Assembly (NCBI GenBank): GCA_004298545.1
Contig: SCQX01000174.1
Location: 1-34,572, forward strand
Reading direction: 5' to 3'
DNA: 34,572 bases
DNA from: Candidimonas sp.
Lineage (GTDB): Bacteria; Pseudomonadota; Gammaproteobacteria; Burkholderiales; Burkholderiaceae_B
The notes under the pieces are model-generated. The model saw only the letters and a program-made list of their open reading frames with translations. It searched no databases and had not been told where the DNA came from. Position numbers and translations under genes: made by a program. Positions 25,606 to 34,572 of this stretch are shown here, piece by piece; the stretch's first letter is position 1; the number at the start of each line of letters is the position of its first letter.

Positions 25606-26255
25606 TTGGCTTCCCCCTTTGCCGGGTCCGGCACGCCTGGCGCTTCCGCCGGCGCCGGCGGGTGTTCCGTCTGGGACGGCAGATCGACCAGCCGCAGGCG
25701 GTCGCGCGCGCGCACCCGCACCTGATCGCCCGGCCGCTGGAACTTCGCATCGCGCCGATGGCGCAACGTGAGCGCGATGGCCGACACCATGCCCACCAGC
25801 AGGATCACCGCGCCAACTTCGACGGCAAACAGATAGTGCGAGTACATGGCCACGCCCAGGGCGTGGGTGTTGTCGTAGTTGGCCGGCAGCGGCTTGGGCG
25901 CGTCCGCGCCAGCCCACGACTTGATCACCACGAACGCCATCTCGAGAACCATCACGATGCCGATCACCAGCCCCAGCGGGAGATAGGCCTTCAGGCCCTC
26001 GCGCGTGGGGCCATCGCGAAAATCCAGCATCATGACGACGAAAAGGAACAGCACCATGACGGCGCCCACGTAGACCAGCACCAGCAGCAGCGCCAGGAAT
26101 TCAGCGTTGAGCAGAATCCACAGCATGGCGGCGGTGAAGAACGCAAGTATCAGGTGCAGCACGCCCGTGACCGGGTTGTTCGCGGTAATGACGCGAAACG
26201 CGGCAATGACGAGTACCAGTGAAAACAGATAAAACAGAATGGAGTTGAAGATCAT
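25602..26255 (-). CDS. nuoJ: NADH-quinone oxidoreductase subunit J
   Basis: NuoJ is a five-helix subunit of the membrane arm next to the quinone site, with the pi-bulge helix implicated in conformational coupling. The 217-residue product begins [20 protein letters not shown] and holds the conserved [21 protein letters not shown] stretch (helix 3, about 57-77). After the last membrane segment (about 150-170) there is a hydrophilic, proline-rich tail of about 40 residues (ending DPAKGEAK), typical of the betaproteobacterial form as far as I recall. It lies 18 bases after nuoI and overlaps nuoK by four bases. Confidence 0.96.
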   Translation of the reverse strand: MIFNSILFYLFSLVLVIAAFRVITANNPVTGVLHLILAFFTAAMLWILLNAEFLALLLVLVYVGAVMVLFLFVVMMLDFRDGPTREGLKAYLPLGLVIGIVMVLEMAFVVIKSWAGADAPKPLPANYDNTHALGVAMYSHYLFAVEVGAVILLVGMVSAIALTLRHRRDAKFQRPGDQVRVRARDRLRLVDLPSQTEHPPAPAEAPGVPDPAKGEAK

Positions 26256-26273
26256 GAGTGTCGGGCCCTGACG

Positions 26274-26762
26274 TCAGCGATAGCGGGCGTCAGCCGCGCG
26301 GTCCGCCGCGATTTCCTTTTCGTAGCGGTCGCCCACCGCCAGCAGCATGTCTTTGGTGAAGTACAAATCACCCCGCTCTTCGCCGTGGTATTCGGAGATG
26401 CGGGTTTCAACGATGGAGTCCACCGGGCAGCTTTCTTCACAGAAACCGCAGAAAATGCACTTGTAGAGATCGATGTCGTAGCGGGTGGTGCGCCGCGTAC
26501 CGTCGTCGCGCTCGGCCGATTCGATGGTGATGGCCAGCGCCGGGCAAACCGCCTCGCACAATTTACAGGCAATGCAACGCTCTTCCCCATTGGGGTAGCG
26601 GCGCAACGCATGCAGGCCGCGGAACCGCGGCGACTTCGGCGTTTTCTCTTCCGGATAGCGCAGCGTAACCTTGCGGCGGAAGAAATACTTGCCGGTCAGG
26701 CGCAGCCCTTCGAACATTTCGGTCAGCATCAGACTGCTGAAAAAATCCTTGATTGCTTCCAT
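26274..26762 (-). CDS. nuoI: NADH-quinone oxidoreductase subunit I
   Basis: NuoI is the ferredoxin-like subunit that carries clusters N6a and N6b and passes electrons toward NuoB at the arm junction. In its 162 residues two 4Fe-4S motifs are complete: [12 protein letters not shown] with Cys63, 66, 69, 73 and [12 protein letters not shown] with Cys102, 105, 108, 112. The N-terminal amphipathic segment (1-30, [20 protein letters not shown]) lies on the membrane surface in known structures. It starts 19 bases after nuoH and is followed by nuoJ. Confidence 0.97.
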   Translation of the reverse strand: MEAIKDFFSSLMLTEMFEGLRLTGKYFFRRKVTLRYPEEKTPKSPRFRGLHALRRYPNGEERCIACKLCEAVCPALAITIESAERDDGTRRTTRYDIDLYKCIFCGFCEESCPVDSIVETRISEYHGEERGDLYFTKDMLLAVGDRYEKEIAADRAADARYR

Positions 26763-26781
26763 GATTAGCCTCCGGACACGA

Positions 26782-27855
26782 TCAGTGCCAGATATTCCAG
26801 GGCGTCTGCATCCAGATCGCGACGACCAGCAGCCACACCCCGGTGAGCGGAATGAAAACCTTCCAGCCCAGCCGCATGATCTGATCGTAACGGTAGCGCG
26901 GGAACGTCGCGCGGAACCAGATGAACATCGATACCACGAAAAACGTCTTGATGCCCAGCCAGATCCAGCCGGGAACCCAGGTGAATGGGGCGAAGTCGAG
27001 CGGCGGCATCCAGCCGCCCAAAAACATGACGGACGCCAGCGACGAGAGCAGGATCATGTTGGCGTACTCGCCAAGAAAGAACAGGGCGAACGCCATGCCG
27101 GAGTATTCCACCATGTGGCCGGCCACGATTTCCGATTCCCCCTCGACCACGTCGAACGGGTGGCGGTTGGTTTCGGCCACCGACGACACCACGTAGATCA
27201 CGAACAGCGGCAGCAGCGGCAGCCAGTTCCACGACATGAACGCCACGCCATGCGAGGCGAACCACCCCTGCGCCTGACCATCGACGATGCCGTTCATGCG
27301 CAGCGTGCCCGACACCAGCAGCACGGTCACCATGACGAAGCCAACGGGCAGCTCATACGAGATCATCTGCGCCGAGGCGCGCAGAGCGCCCAGCAACGCA
27401 TACTTCGAGTTCGACGCCCATCCCGCGACGATGACGCCGTACACGCCCAGCGAAGTGATCGCCATGACATACAGCAGCCCGCCGTTGATGTTCGACAGCA
27501 CGGCCTCGGGTCCGAACGGAATGACCGCCCACGCCGCCAGCGCGGGCATGAGCGTCACCACCGGCGCCAGGATGAACAGCACCTTGTTGGAACGAGTGGG
27601 CTGGATGACTTCCTTGAGCAGCAGCTTGAAGACGTCGGCGAACGGCTGCAGCAGGCCGCGATAGCCCACGCGCGTGGGCCCCAGGCGCACGTGCATGGCG
27701 CCGATCATCTTGCGTTCCCAGTAGGTGAGATACGCCACGCACAGGATGATGGGTATGGCAATGATGAGAATCTTGATGACGATCCATACCACCAGCCAGG
27801 GTGTAGGCCCCAGCAGACTGGAGCCGTAATCTTCGAAGGCGGTCAGCCAATTCAT
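26782..27855 (-). CDS. nuoH: NADH-quinone oxidoreductase subunit H
   Basis: NuoH is the membrane subunit that forms much of the quinone-binding chamber at the junction of the two arms. The 357-residue product has eight or nine membrane segments and the conserved loop [25 protein letters not shown] (about 57-81), as well as [20 protein letters not shown] with the acidic cluster of the quinone-chamber funnel, and [20 protein letters not shown] near the C-terminus. The ATG overlaps the nuoG stop by four bases. Complete, no irregularity. Confidence 0.97.
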   Translation of the reverse strand: MNWLTAFEDYGSSLLGPTPWLVVWIVIKILIIAIPIILCVAYLTYWERKMIGAMHVRLGPTRVGYRGLLQPFADVFKLLLKEVIQPTRSNKVLFILAPVVTLMPALAAWAVIPFGPEAVLSNINGGLLYVMAITSLGVYGVIVAGWASNSKYALLGALRASAQMISYELPVGFVMVTVLLVSGTLRMNGIVDGQAQGWFASHGVAFMSWNWLPLLPLFVIYVVSSVAETNRHPFDVVEGESEIVAGHMVEYSGMAFALFFLGEYANMILLSSLASVMFLGGWMPPLDFAPFTWVPGWIWLGIKTFFVVSMFIWFRATFPRYRYDQIMRLGWKVFIPLTGVWLLVVAIWMQTPWNIWH

Positions 27856-30179
27856 GCCTGCTCCACGGTGATTTGCGCGAACGCGCTTCCCAGCGGCGCG
27901 GTTTCGGCGAACCCGGCCGATATGCGTACGCAGCCGGGTGCCACGGTGTCATCGCCCAGCGCCGTCAGCGCCACCTCGCCCTGGGCCGAGCGCACCCGCA
28001 CGCGCGCGCCCGACGCGATACCCAGCTGACGCAGCGTGGCGCCGGCCATACAGGCCTCGGGCGCGCGCGAATCCGACGTCTGCTGCAGCGGCTCGGCGCG
28101 CCGCACCATGGGGTCGGTGCGATAGATGGGCACGTCGGCAATGCGTTCCAGCCCGTCGAGCGCCTGCCCGGTGCCGACCGCCGCGCGAATCTCGTTCGAG
28201 AGCCGCCCCTGCACCCCGTCGACCAGCACGCTGTCGCGCACCGACTCGGAGGTTTCGTCGTCAAACCCCGGCAGTTGGAACAGATTGCCCAGAACCCGCA
28301 GCACCTTCCACGCCGGACGCGTGTCGCCGTAAGTCTCGACCGTACCCTTGAAGCTCTGCACCCGCCCCTCCGCATTGACGAACGTACCCGAGGTTTCGGT
28401 GAACGGCGAGATCGGCAGCATGACCTGCGCCCAATCCTCGGCGGCCGAGCGGTACGACGTGAGCGCCACGGCGAATTCCGCGGCCCGCAGCGACTGCACG
28501 GCGCGCGCGCCCTCGTCGGCGTCGAGCGCCGGTTCGGCATGCAACACCAGGTACGCCTTGAGCGGCTGCGCCAGCATCTGGCGGGCATTCAGACCGCCAT
28601 CGCGCGGCGTTGCCTGCGCCAGATAACCGCCAACCGTATTGCCGCCCTCCGTGAGGAACCCGAAGCTCGCGCCCACCAGCGCGGCAAGCGCCGACGCGTT
28701 GGCGGCGATGAGCGACGCCTGGGGAGACGCAGCCGCCACGTTGCCGATGAACACCGCCGTTTTCTTGCCCGACGCCAGACTGGCGGCAATGCGGCGCGCG
28801 TCGTCCGACGGCGCGACATCGGCCAGCGCCGCGGGCACTGGCTGCCCCGCCGCCTGCGCCGCGGCAACCAGCACCTGGGCAATGGCGCGCGGATACGCGC
28901 TGGGAGCCACATTCATGCGGTCATGGACGAAAACGAACAGCGGGTCGTCGGCCACCGAGCCGACGAACGACACCTGGGTGCCCCGCTTGACGGCTTCGCG
29001 CAGGCGATGCGCCATGAGCGGATGATCCTTGCGCAGGAACGAGCCCACCACCAGCACACGGTCGAGACGTTCCAGTTCGGCGATCGGCAGGCCCAGCCAC
29101 GGCACTCCGGCCAGCGCCCCGTCCAGCCCGTCATCGGTCCGGCGCAGACGGAAATCAACGTTCTGCGAGCCCAGGGCGCGCGTAAGACGCGCCAGCAGCG
29201 CCAGCTCTTCGGTGGTGGCCATATAGCTGCCGATGGCCCCCAACTGATCGTCGCCATGGCGTTCGCGCACCTGGCCGATGCCTTTGACCACCGCGGTCAG
29301 CGCGTCGCTCCACGACGCCTCGCGCCACTGCCCGCCCTCTTTGATCATGGGGTGCGTGAGGCGGTCCTCGACGTACAGCCCTTTATAGGCGAAGCGGTCG
29401 CGGTCGCTGATCCAGCACTCGTTGACCGGTTCGTTCTCGAACGGCACCACGCGCAGCACGCGATGGTCCTTGACCTGGACGACCAGGTTCGCGCCCAGGC
29501 TGTCGTGCGGGCTGACCGAGCGGCGGCGCGCGAGCTCCCAGGTGCGGGCGGCGAACCGGAAGGGTTTCGACGTGAGCGCGCCCACCGGGCAGATATCGAT
29601 CATGTTGCCGGAGAGTTCGGAGTCGACCGCCCGTCCGACGAAAGTGGTGATCTCGGAGAATTCGGTGCGGTTGACCATGCCGATTTCCATGATGCCGCCG
29701 ATTTCGATGCCAAAACGAATGCAGCGCGTGCAATGGATGCAGCGCTGCATTTCCTCGGCCGAAATCAGCGGCCCCATGGGCTTGGCCACCACGACACGCT
29801 TGGTTTCTTTATAGCGCGATCCCGACGCGCCATAGCCCACGGCCAGATCCTGCAGCTGGCACTCGCCGCCCTGGTCGCACACCGGGCAATCCAGCGGGTG
29901 ATTGATCAGCAGGAACTCCATCACACTCTTTTGCGCGGCGATCGCCTTCGCCGAATTGGTATAGACCACCATGCCGTTGGTCACCGGCGTCGCGCACGCG
30001 GGCATGACCTTGGGCGCCTTCTCGATCTCGACCAGACACATGCGGCAGTTCGCCGCGATGGTGAGCTTCTTGTGATAACAGAAATGCGGCACATAGATTC
30101 CCGCTTCATGCGCCGCGCGGATGACCATGGTGCCCTCTTGGGCCTGAACCTTAATGCCGTCGATGGTGAGTTCAACCAT
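27852..30179 (-). CDS. nuoG: NADH-quinone oxidoreductase subunit G
   Basis: NuoG is the largest peripheral-arm subunit and conducts electrons along several Fe-S clusters. The 775-residue protein has an N-terminal 2Fe-2S set (Cys34, 45, 48, 62), the His-ligated 4Fe-4S N4-type set [14 protein letters not shown] (His94, Cys98, 101, 107), and a further 4Fe-4S set CIHCTRC (Cys147, 150, 153) with Cys197 in DICPVGAL. The rest (about 220-775) is the molybdopterin-oxidoreductase-like domain, which has no cofactor in complex I. The ATG at 30179 gives [16 protein letters not shown]; the frame reaches five codons further. It starts 21 bases after nuoF. A 1316-codon open frame on the opposite strand covers nuoG-nuoE and is a GC-bias shadow. 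Confidence 0.97.
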   Translation of the reverse strand: MVELTIDGIKVQAQEGTMVIRAAHEAGIYVPHFCYHKKLTIAANCRMCLVEIEKAPKVMPACATPVTNGMVVYTNSAKAIAAQKSVMEFLLINHPLDCPVCDQGGECQLQDLAVGYGASGSRYKETKRVVVAKPMGPLISAEEMQRCIHCTRCIRFGIEIGGIMEIGMVNRTEFSEITTFVGRAVDSELSGNMIDICPVGALTSKPFRFAARTWELARRRSVSPHDSLGANLVVQVKDHRVLRVVPFENEPVNECWISDRDRFAYKGLYVEDRLTHPMIKEGGQWREASWSDALTAVVKGIGQVRERHGDDQLGAIGSYMATTEELALLARLTRALGSQNVDFRLRRTDDGLDGALAGVPWLGLPIAELERLDRVLVVGSFLRKDHPLMAHRLREAVKRGTQVSFVGSVADDPLFVFVHDRMNVAPSAYPRAIAQVLVAAAQAAGQPVPAALADVAPSDDARRIAASLASGKKTAVFIGNVAAASPQASLIAANASALAALVGASFGFLTEGGNTVGGYLAQATPRDGGLNARQMLAQPLKAYLVLHAEPALDADEGARAVQSLRAAEFAVALTSYRSAAEDWAQVMLPISPFTETSGTFVNAEGRVQSFKGTVETYGDTRPAWKVLRVLGNLFQLPGFDDETSESVRDSVLVDGVQGRLSNEIRAAVGTGQALDGLERIADVPIYRTDPMVRRAEPLQQTSDSRAPEACMAGATLRQLGIASGARVRVRSAQGEVALTALGDDTVAPGCVRISAGFAETAPLGSAFAQITVEQA

Positions 30180-30200
30180 TACCGTACCCTGCAAATTGCA

Positions 30201-31565
30201 CTACAGATACTTGGGCACCACGCAGCACTTGTGCTCGACGTGGTACGCGAATTCGTCGCGGAAATGCTTGATGAAACTGCGCACCGGCATGGCCGCCGCA
30301 TCACCGAACGCGCAGATGGTGCGCCCCATGATGTTGTGGGCGACGTCGTCGAGCACATCCATGTCTTCCGCCCGGCCCTCACCGTGCTCGATGCGATTGA
30401 CCATGCGGTACAGCCACCCCGTGCCCTCGCGGCACGGCGTGCACTGCCCGCAACTTTCCTCGAAGTAGAAGTAGGAAAGGCGCAGCAGCGACTTCACCAT
30501 GCAGCGCGTATCGTCCATGACGATGACCGCCCCCGAGCCCAGCATGGAACCTGCCTTGGCGATCGAATCGTAATCCATGTTGAGGGTCATCATGACGCTG
30601 GCCGGCAGCACCGGTGCGCTGGACCCGCCCGGCACCACCGCCTTGAGCGCGCGCCCGCCGCGCACGCCGCCGGCCAGTTCGAGCAGCTTGGTGAACGGCG
30701 TGCCGAGCGGCACCTCATAGTTGCCGGGCAGTTCCACATCGCCCGTGACGGAGAAGATTTTGGTGCCGCCCGCCTTCGGCACGCCAAGGTCGAGAAATTC
30801 CTGCGCACTATGCCGGAAAATCCACGGCACCGCGGCGAACGTTTCCGTGTTGTTGATGGTGGTTGGCCGGCCGTACAGCCCGAACCCCGCGGGAAACGGC
30901 GGCTTGAAGCGCGGCAGCCCGCGTTTGCCCTCGAGCGACTCCAGCAGCGCCGTTTCCTCGCCGCAGATGTAGGCGCCATAGCCATGGAACGCATGAATCT
31001 GGAAATTGAAGCCCGACCCGAAAATGTTCTTGCCCAGGATGCCCGCCGCGCGCGCCTCTTCCAGCGCCTCCTGGAAGCGTTCATACACTTCGAAGATTTC
31101 GCCGTGGATGTAGTTGTAGGCCGTGTCGATGCCCATGGCGTAGGCGCCGATGGCGATGCCCTCGATCACGATGTGCGGATTGAAGCGCAGGATGTCGCGA
31201 TCTTTGAACGTGCCCGGCTCGCCCTCGTCGGAATTGCAGATGAGGTACTTCTGGCCCGGCAGGGTGCGCGGAATGAAACTCCATTTCAGGCCGGTGGGAA
31301 AGCCCGCGCCGCCACGCCCGCGCAGCCCCGCCGCCTTGACCTCCGCAATGACATCCTCTTGCTTCATGGGGGTGGTGAGAATCTTGCGCAACGCCTCGTA
31401 GCCGCCACGCGCCATGTAATCCTTCAGATGCCAGTTGGCGCCGTCCAGCCCATCGAAGATCAGCGGATTGATGTGGCGGCCATGGCACATCAGGCTGTTG
31501 GACAGGTCGCCGCCCGGATTGCCGTCGAGCCCCTGCGAAAATTCCTTGAACACGGGCGCCGTCAT
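30201..31565 (-). CDS. nuoF: NADH-quinone oxidoreductase subunit F (NADH- and FMN-binding)
   Basis: NuoF binds NADH and FMN and is the electron entry point of complex I. The 454-residue product shows the nucleotide-binding glycine loop [15 protein letters not shown] (81-95), [16 protein letters not shown] for [21 protein letters not shown] for NADH, and the N3 4Fe-4S ligands Cys372, 375 and 378 in [15 protein letters not shown] plus Cys418 in TICAFGDAA. The ATG at 31565 overlaps the nuoE stop by four bases; the same frame continues upstream inside nuoE without similarity. Confidence 0.98.
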   Translation of the reverse strand: MTAPVFKEFSQGLDGNPGGDLSNSLMCHGRHINPLIFDGLDGANWHLKDYMARGGYEALRKILTTPMKQEDVIAEVKAAGLRGRGGAGFPTGLKWSFIPRTLPGQKYLICNSDEGEPGTFKDRDILRFNPHIVIEGIAIGAYAMGIDTAYNYIHGEIFEVYERFQEALEEARAAGILGKNIFGSGFNFQIHAFHGYGAYICGEETALLESLEGKRGLPRFKPPFPAGFGLYGRPTTINNTETFAAVPWIFRHSAQEFLDLGVPKAGGTKIFSVTGDVELPGNYEVPLGTPFTKLLELAGGVRGGRALKAVVPGGSSAPVLPASVMMTLNMDYDSIAKAGSMLGSGAVIVMDDTRCMVKSLLRLSYFYFEESCGQCTPCREGTGWLYRMVNRIEHGEGRAEDMDVLDDVAHNIMGRTICAFGDAAAMPVRSFIKHFRDEFAYHVEHKCCVVPKYL

Positions 31566-32053
31566 GCCTTTCCCTCCCGGCGTATCAGATCGATCATGGC
31601 GTCGAGCTTGTCGTCGGACATGCGCACACACATCTGCTTGTTGTTGACCAGCACCAGCGGCGCATCGCCGCACGCCCCCATGCACTCGGCCTCGACCACC
31701 GTGAAGAGGCCGTCGGGCGTGGTGCCGCCCAGATCGACCCCCAGCTTCTCGCGGATGTGGGCCAGCGCCTTCTCGGCGCCGCACAGCGCACAGGGCAGAT
31801 TGGTGCAGACCGCCAGCTTGTAGCGGCCCACGGGTTTGGTGTCGAGCATGTTGTAGAACGACGCCACCTCTTGCACCGCGATGGGCGGAACGCCCAGGTA
31901 ATTGGCCACGTCCTCGACGATCTCGGGCGACACCCAGCCTTTCTCGTCCTGGGCGATCGTCAGCGACGCCAGCACGGCGGAGCGCGCCTTGCCCTGCGGA
32001 AACTTGGTGACTTCCTCGTCGATCTTGCGGTAGGCTTGTTCGGAAAGCAGCAT
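31562..32053 (-). CDS. nuoE: NADH-quinone oxidoreductase subunit E
   Basis: NuoE is the thioredoxin-fold 2Fe-2S subunit that pairs with NuoF at the tip of the peripheral arm (cluster N1a). In 163 residues the four ligands are clear: Cys83 and Cys88 in CTNLPC, Cys124 and Cys128 in [10 protein letters not shown]. The N-terminal helical bundle (1-75) includes [20 protein letters not shown]. The ATG at 32053 gives [15 protein letters not shown], the usual beginning; an upstream extension of 16 codons is open but unsupported. It lies 28 bases after nuoD. Confidence 0.96.
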   Translation of the reverse strand: MLLSEQAYRKIDEEVTKFPQGKARSAVLASLTIAQDEKGWVSPEIVEDVANYLGVPPIAVQEVASFYNMLDTKPVGRYKLAVCTNLPCALCGAEKALAHIREKLGVDLGGTTPDGLFTVVEAECMGACGDAPLVLVNNKQMCVRMSDDKLDAMIDLIRREGKA

Positions 32054-32081
32054 AAGTGAAACCCGTAAATGAATCGGCCGC

Positions 32082-33338
32082 CTAACGGTCGATTTCACCA
32101 AACACGATGTCTATCGTGCCTATCAGCGTGACCACGTCAGAAATCATGTGGCCGCGCGCCAGTTCGTCGAGCGCCTGCAGGTGTGCGAAGCCGGGCGCGC
32201 GTATCTTCATGCGGTATGGCTTGTTGGCGCCATCGGACACCAGGTAAATGCCGAATTCGCCCTTGGGATGCTCGATGCTGGCGTAGGCCTCGCCGCTGGG
32301 CACGTGCATGCCCTCGGTGAACAGCTTGAAATGGTGAATGAGGTCTTCCATGCCCCACTTCATGCGCGCGCGCGGCGGCGGCGCCACCTTGTAATTGCTG
32401 ACGATGACCGGGCCGGGATTATTGCGCAGCCAGTTCACGCACTGGCGGATGATGCGGTTGCTCTCGCGCATCTCGGCGATGCGCACAAGATAGCGGTCGT
32501 AGCTGTCGCCGTTGGTGCCCACCGGAATGTCGAATTCCAGCCGGTCGTAGACCTCGTACGGCTGTTTGCGGCGCAAATCCCACTCCACGCCCGACCCGCG
32601 CAACATGGGGCCGGTGAAGCCCAGCGCCTTGGCGCGTTCAGGGTCCATGACGCCTATGCCCACCAGGCGCTGCTTCCAGATGCGGTTCTCGGTGAGCAGC
32701 ACCTCGTACTCGTCCACACAGGTGGGGAAGCGATTGGTGAAGTCTTCGATGAAATCGAGCAGCGTGCCCGAGCGCGCCTCGTTCATGGCGCGCAGCTCTT
32801 TGGCCCCGCGATATTTGCTGGTGTCGCCGTATTGCGGCATGGAATCGGGCAAATCGCGGTAGACCCCGCCCGGGCGGTAGTAGGCGGCGTGCATGCGCGC
32901 CCCCGACGCGGCCTCGTAGCAGTCCATGAGGTCTTCGCGCTCGCGAAACGCGTACAGGAACACGCCCATGGCGCCCACGTCGAGCGCGTGCGAGCCCAGG
33001 AACATCAGGTGGTTCAGAATGCGCGTGATCTCGTCGAACATCACGCGGATGTATTGCGCCCGCAGCGGCACCTCGATGCCCAGCAGCTTTTCGATCGCCA
33101 TCACATAGGCGTGCTCGTTGCACATCATGGACACGTAATCCAGCCGGTCCATGTATGGCAGCGACTGAATGAAGGTCTTGTGCTCGGCCAATTTTTCGGT
33201 GGCGCGGTGCAGCAGGCCAATGTGCGGGTCGGCGCGCTGCACGACCTCGCCGTCGAGTTCCAGCACCAGACGCAGCACGCCGTGCGCCGCCGGATGCTGG
33301 GGCCCGAAGTTCAGGGTGTAGTTCTTGATTTCGGCCAT
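32082..33338 (-). CDS. nuoD: NADH-quinone oxidoreductase subunit D
   Basis: NuoD is the 49-kDa-type subunit, related to the large subunit of NiFe hydrogenases, and with NuoB forms the quinone-reduction site. The 418-residue product begins [20 protein letters not shown], which carries the quinone-site histidine loop, followed by [18 protein letters not shown] and [15 protein letters not shown]. The C-terminus ends in [18 protein letters not shown], the family terminus. It is a separate protein, not a NuoCD fusion as in E. coli. It starts three bases after nuoC. Confidence 0.98.
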   Translation of the reverse strand: MAEIKNYTLNFGPQHPAAHGVLRLVLELDGEVVQRADPHIGLLHRATEKLAEHKTFIQSLPYMDRLDYVSMMCNEHAYVMAIEKLLGIEVPLRAQYIRVMFDEITRILNHLMFLGSHALDVGAMGVFLYAFREREDLMDCYEAASGARMHAAYYRPGGVYRDLPDSMPQYGDTSKYRGAKELRAMNEARSGTLLDFIEDFTNRFPTCVDEYEVLLTENRIWKQRLVGIGVMDPERAKALGFTGPMLRGSGVEWDLRRKQPYEVYDRLEFDIPVGTNGDSYDRYLVRIAEMRESNRIIRQCVNWLRNNPGPVIVSNYKVAPPPRARMKWGMEDLIHHFKLFTEGMHVPSGEAYASIEHPKGEFGIYLVSDGANKPYRMKIRAPGFAHLQALDELARGHMISDVVTLIGTIDIVFGEIDR

Positions 33339-33341
33339 CGT

Positions 33342-33959
33342 CTATCGCCCCTGCCCGTATTTGTCTTCCCGCACCACGCGCGGCGTGATTTCGCGCGGCT
33401 CGATCGTGACCGGCTGGTAGATCACCCGCTTCTGCTCGGTGTCGTAGCGCATCTCCACATTGCCCGACAGCGGAAAATCCTTGCGGAAGGGATGGCCGAT
33501 GAAACCATAATCGGTGAGGATGCGGCGCAAGTCGGGATGGCCTTCGAACACGACGCCGAACAGGTCGAACGCCTCGCGCTCGTACCAGTTGACGCCTGGC
33601 CAGACGTCGACCAGCGACGCGATCACCGGGAATTCGTCGTTGGGAACCCAGGTGCGCACGCGCAGGCGCCAATTGTGCGCAATCGACAGCAGATGCACCA
33701 CCACCGCGTAGCGGGTGGGATGGCGCGCGGGCGCCGGCGCGCCGGGGAAGGTCGGCAAACCGTACGTGGAATAGTCGACTGCGCAGAGATCGATACAGGT
33801 CTCGAACCGCAGTGCGGCCTGATCGCGCAGCGCAAGGCAGCTGTCGATCCATGCGCCGGCCGACACCTCCAGGGTGAGCTCGTCAAGCCTTTCGACCAGC
33901 GCGGCGCCCTCGCCGAACTGCGCCAGCAGGTTGGTTTTTAGCGTTTCAAGCCGCGTCAT
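33342..33959 (-). CDS. nuoC: NADH-quinone oxidoreductase subunit C
   Basis: NuoC is the 30-kDa-type structural subunit of the peripheral arm, contacting NuoD and NuoB. The 205-residue product has the family block [39 protein letters not shown] (about 126-164), with the conserved Glu/Asp and the downstream arginine-histidine region, and a C-terminal [19 protein letters not shown]. It lies 42 bases after nuoB and three bases before nuoD. Confidence 0.97.
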   Translation of the reverse strand: MTRLETLKTNLLAQFGEGAALVERLDELTLEVSAGAWIDSCLALRDQAALRFETCIDLCAVDYSTYGLPTFPGAPAPARHPTRYAVVVHLLSIAHNWRLRVRTWVPNDEFPVIASLVDVWPGVNWYEREAFDLFGVVFEGHPDLRRILTDYGFIGHPFRKDFPLSGNVEMRYDTEQKRVIYQPVTIEPREITPRVVREDKYGQGR

Positions 33960-34001
33960 GGTCCCAGCCGTTGAACAGGAAGAAAAGACGGCCCGTCATG
34001 A

Positions 34002-34490
34002 TCAGCGGGCAATCGTGTTGGTCAGGCGGATTTTGTTCTGCATCTGCAGCAGGCCGTAGACCAGCGCCTCGGCCGTCGGCGGGCAGCCGGGCACGTAAAT
34101 GTCGACCGGCACGATGCGGTCGCAGCCGCGCACGACGGAATAGGAGTAATGGTAGTAGCCGCCGCCGTTCGCGCACGACCCCATGGAGACGACCCAGCGC
34201 GGCTCGGGCATCTGGTCGTAGACCTTGCGCAGCGCCGGCGCCATCTTGTTGCACAAGGTGCCCGCCACGATCATCAGGTCGGACTGGCGCGGGCTGGGCC
34301 GGAAAATGATACCGAATTGGTCGAGGTCATACCGCGCGGCGCCGGCGTGCATCATTTCCACCGCGCAACAGGCCAACCCGAACGTCATGGGCCACAAAGA
34401 CCCGGTGCGCGCCCAGTTCAGGAACTTGTCGGCGCTGGTCGTCATGAAACCCTGCTTCATGACACCTTCTTCGGTTTCGGTCGTAGCCAT
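34002..34490 (-). CDS. nuoB: NADH-quinone oxidoreductase subunit B
   Basis: NuoB carries cluster N2, the last Fe-S centre before quinone. The 162-residue product has its four ligands: tandem Cys41-Cys42 in [13 protein letters not shown], Cys106 in [10 protein letters not shown] and Cys136 in [10 protein letters not shown]. The ATG at 34488-34490 is chosen because GAGG lies at proper distance upstream (in AGAGGC) and because it places the conserved [16 protein letters not shown] after a short leader; that leader ([10 protein letters not shown]) is a few residues longer than I recall for relatives. A longer frame to 34538 is not supported. Confidence 0.97.
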   Translation of the reverse strand: MATTETEEGVMKQGFMTTSADKFLNWARTGSLWPMTFGLACCAVEMMHAGAARYDLDQFGIIFRPSPRQSDLMIVAGTLCNKMAPALRKVYDQMPEPRWVVSMGSCANGGGYYHYSYSVVRGCDRIVPVDIYVPGCPPTAEALVYGLLQMQNKIRLTNTIAR

Positions 34491-34572
34491 AGTCTTGCCT
34501 CTATAAAGCGTAAAACACGCGCGAACAAGCGCGGACATCGCGCCGGGCCCGCACGTTCACACCGATGCGACG
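34491..34572 (-). other. Region upstream of nuoB; nuoA not visible
   Basis: The last 82 bases hold the nuoB ribosome site. nuoA is expected next on the same strand, but none of the three minus-strand frames entering the window resembles a NuoA C-terminus: one closes after four codons (VASV then TGA), another runs to a TAG just before nuoB, the third stays open. nuoA therefore either ends in the first few codons here or lies fully outside. Confidence 0.5.

Noticed and set aside
27873-31823. A 1316-codon open frame on the plus strand opposite nuoE, nuoF and nuoG.
   Set aside because: It is His/Arg/Ala-rich with no recognisable domain and lies exactly antisense to three genes with complete Fe-S motifs; such frames are expected from GC-biased codon use.
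34491-34572. A partial nuoA at the right edge.
   Set aside because: No frame entering the window shows a NuoA-like C-terminus, so it is not called although it is expected just outside.
1-34572. A possible undescribed defence, toxin-antitoxin or mobile system.
   Set aside because: All substantial coding space is accounted for by conserved core genes with normal spacing; no orphan clusters, CRISPR-like repeats, integrases or gaps large enough for such a system were found.

Overview
The window is a gene-dense, GC-rich bacterial chromosome segment that reads as core genome of a betaproteobacterium. The family Alcaligenaceae (Bordetella/Achromobacter/Pusillimonas type) fits best: smc is followed by zipA, the OmpR/EnvZ pair resembles the Bordetella RisA/RisS proteins, the AhpC-type peroxiredoxin is of the Burkholderiales kind, and the nuo operon ends with a DUF2818 gene. 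The taxonomic call is inference from remembered protein families; no search was run. I see no rRNA, tRNA, CRISPR array, integrase, transposase or plasmid function.

Layout. 1-4460 (minus): zipA (cut by the window edge) and smc, for cell division and chromosome organisation. 4461-4771: divergent control region. 4772-6076 (plus): lplT, lysophospholipid flippase. 6122-8273 (minus): a family-4 type uracil-DNA glycosylase overlapping a fused tsaB-rimI gene. 8540-11348 (plus): ompR, envZ and a peroxiredoxin. 11386-12652 (minus): ispF and ispD of the MEP isoprenoid pathway. 12681-17072 (plus): mfd and serB, with mfd diverging from ispD across only 28 bases. 17165-19339 (minus): ovoA, the ovothiol enzyme with its fused methyltransferase. 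19537-34490 (minus): DUF2818 gene and nuoN, M, L, K, J, I, H, G, F, E, D, C, B, i.e. respiratory complex I except nuoA, which would lie just beyond the right edge.

How the genes work together. The nuo genes are packed as one transcription unit (transcribed right to left), with four-base ATGA overlaps at nuoE/F, nuoG/H and nuoJ/K and a TGATG junction at nuoL/M, which suggests coupled translation and balanced subunit supply. The other genes are small housekeeping units: envelope (zipA, lplT, ompR/envZ), DNA maintenance (smc, udg, mfd), tRNA/ribosome modification (tsaB-rimI), isoprenoid and serine synthesis, and thiol/peroxide defence (peroxiredoxin, ovoA).

Points that stand out. The DUF2818 protein is about twice the usual size because its two-helix module appears to be duplicated. 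TsaB and RimI are fused. A tight AT-rich double palindrome overlaps a perfect TATAAT box upstream of ovoA. Paired direct repeats flank the ompR leader. lplT has a TTG start touching the stop of a possible 16-codon leader frame. No wholly new defence or mobile system is visible.
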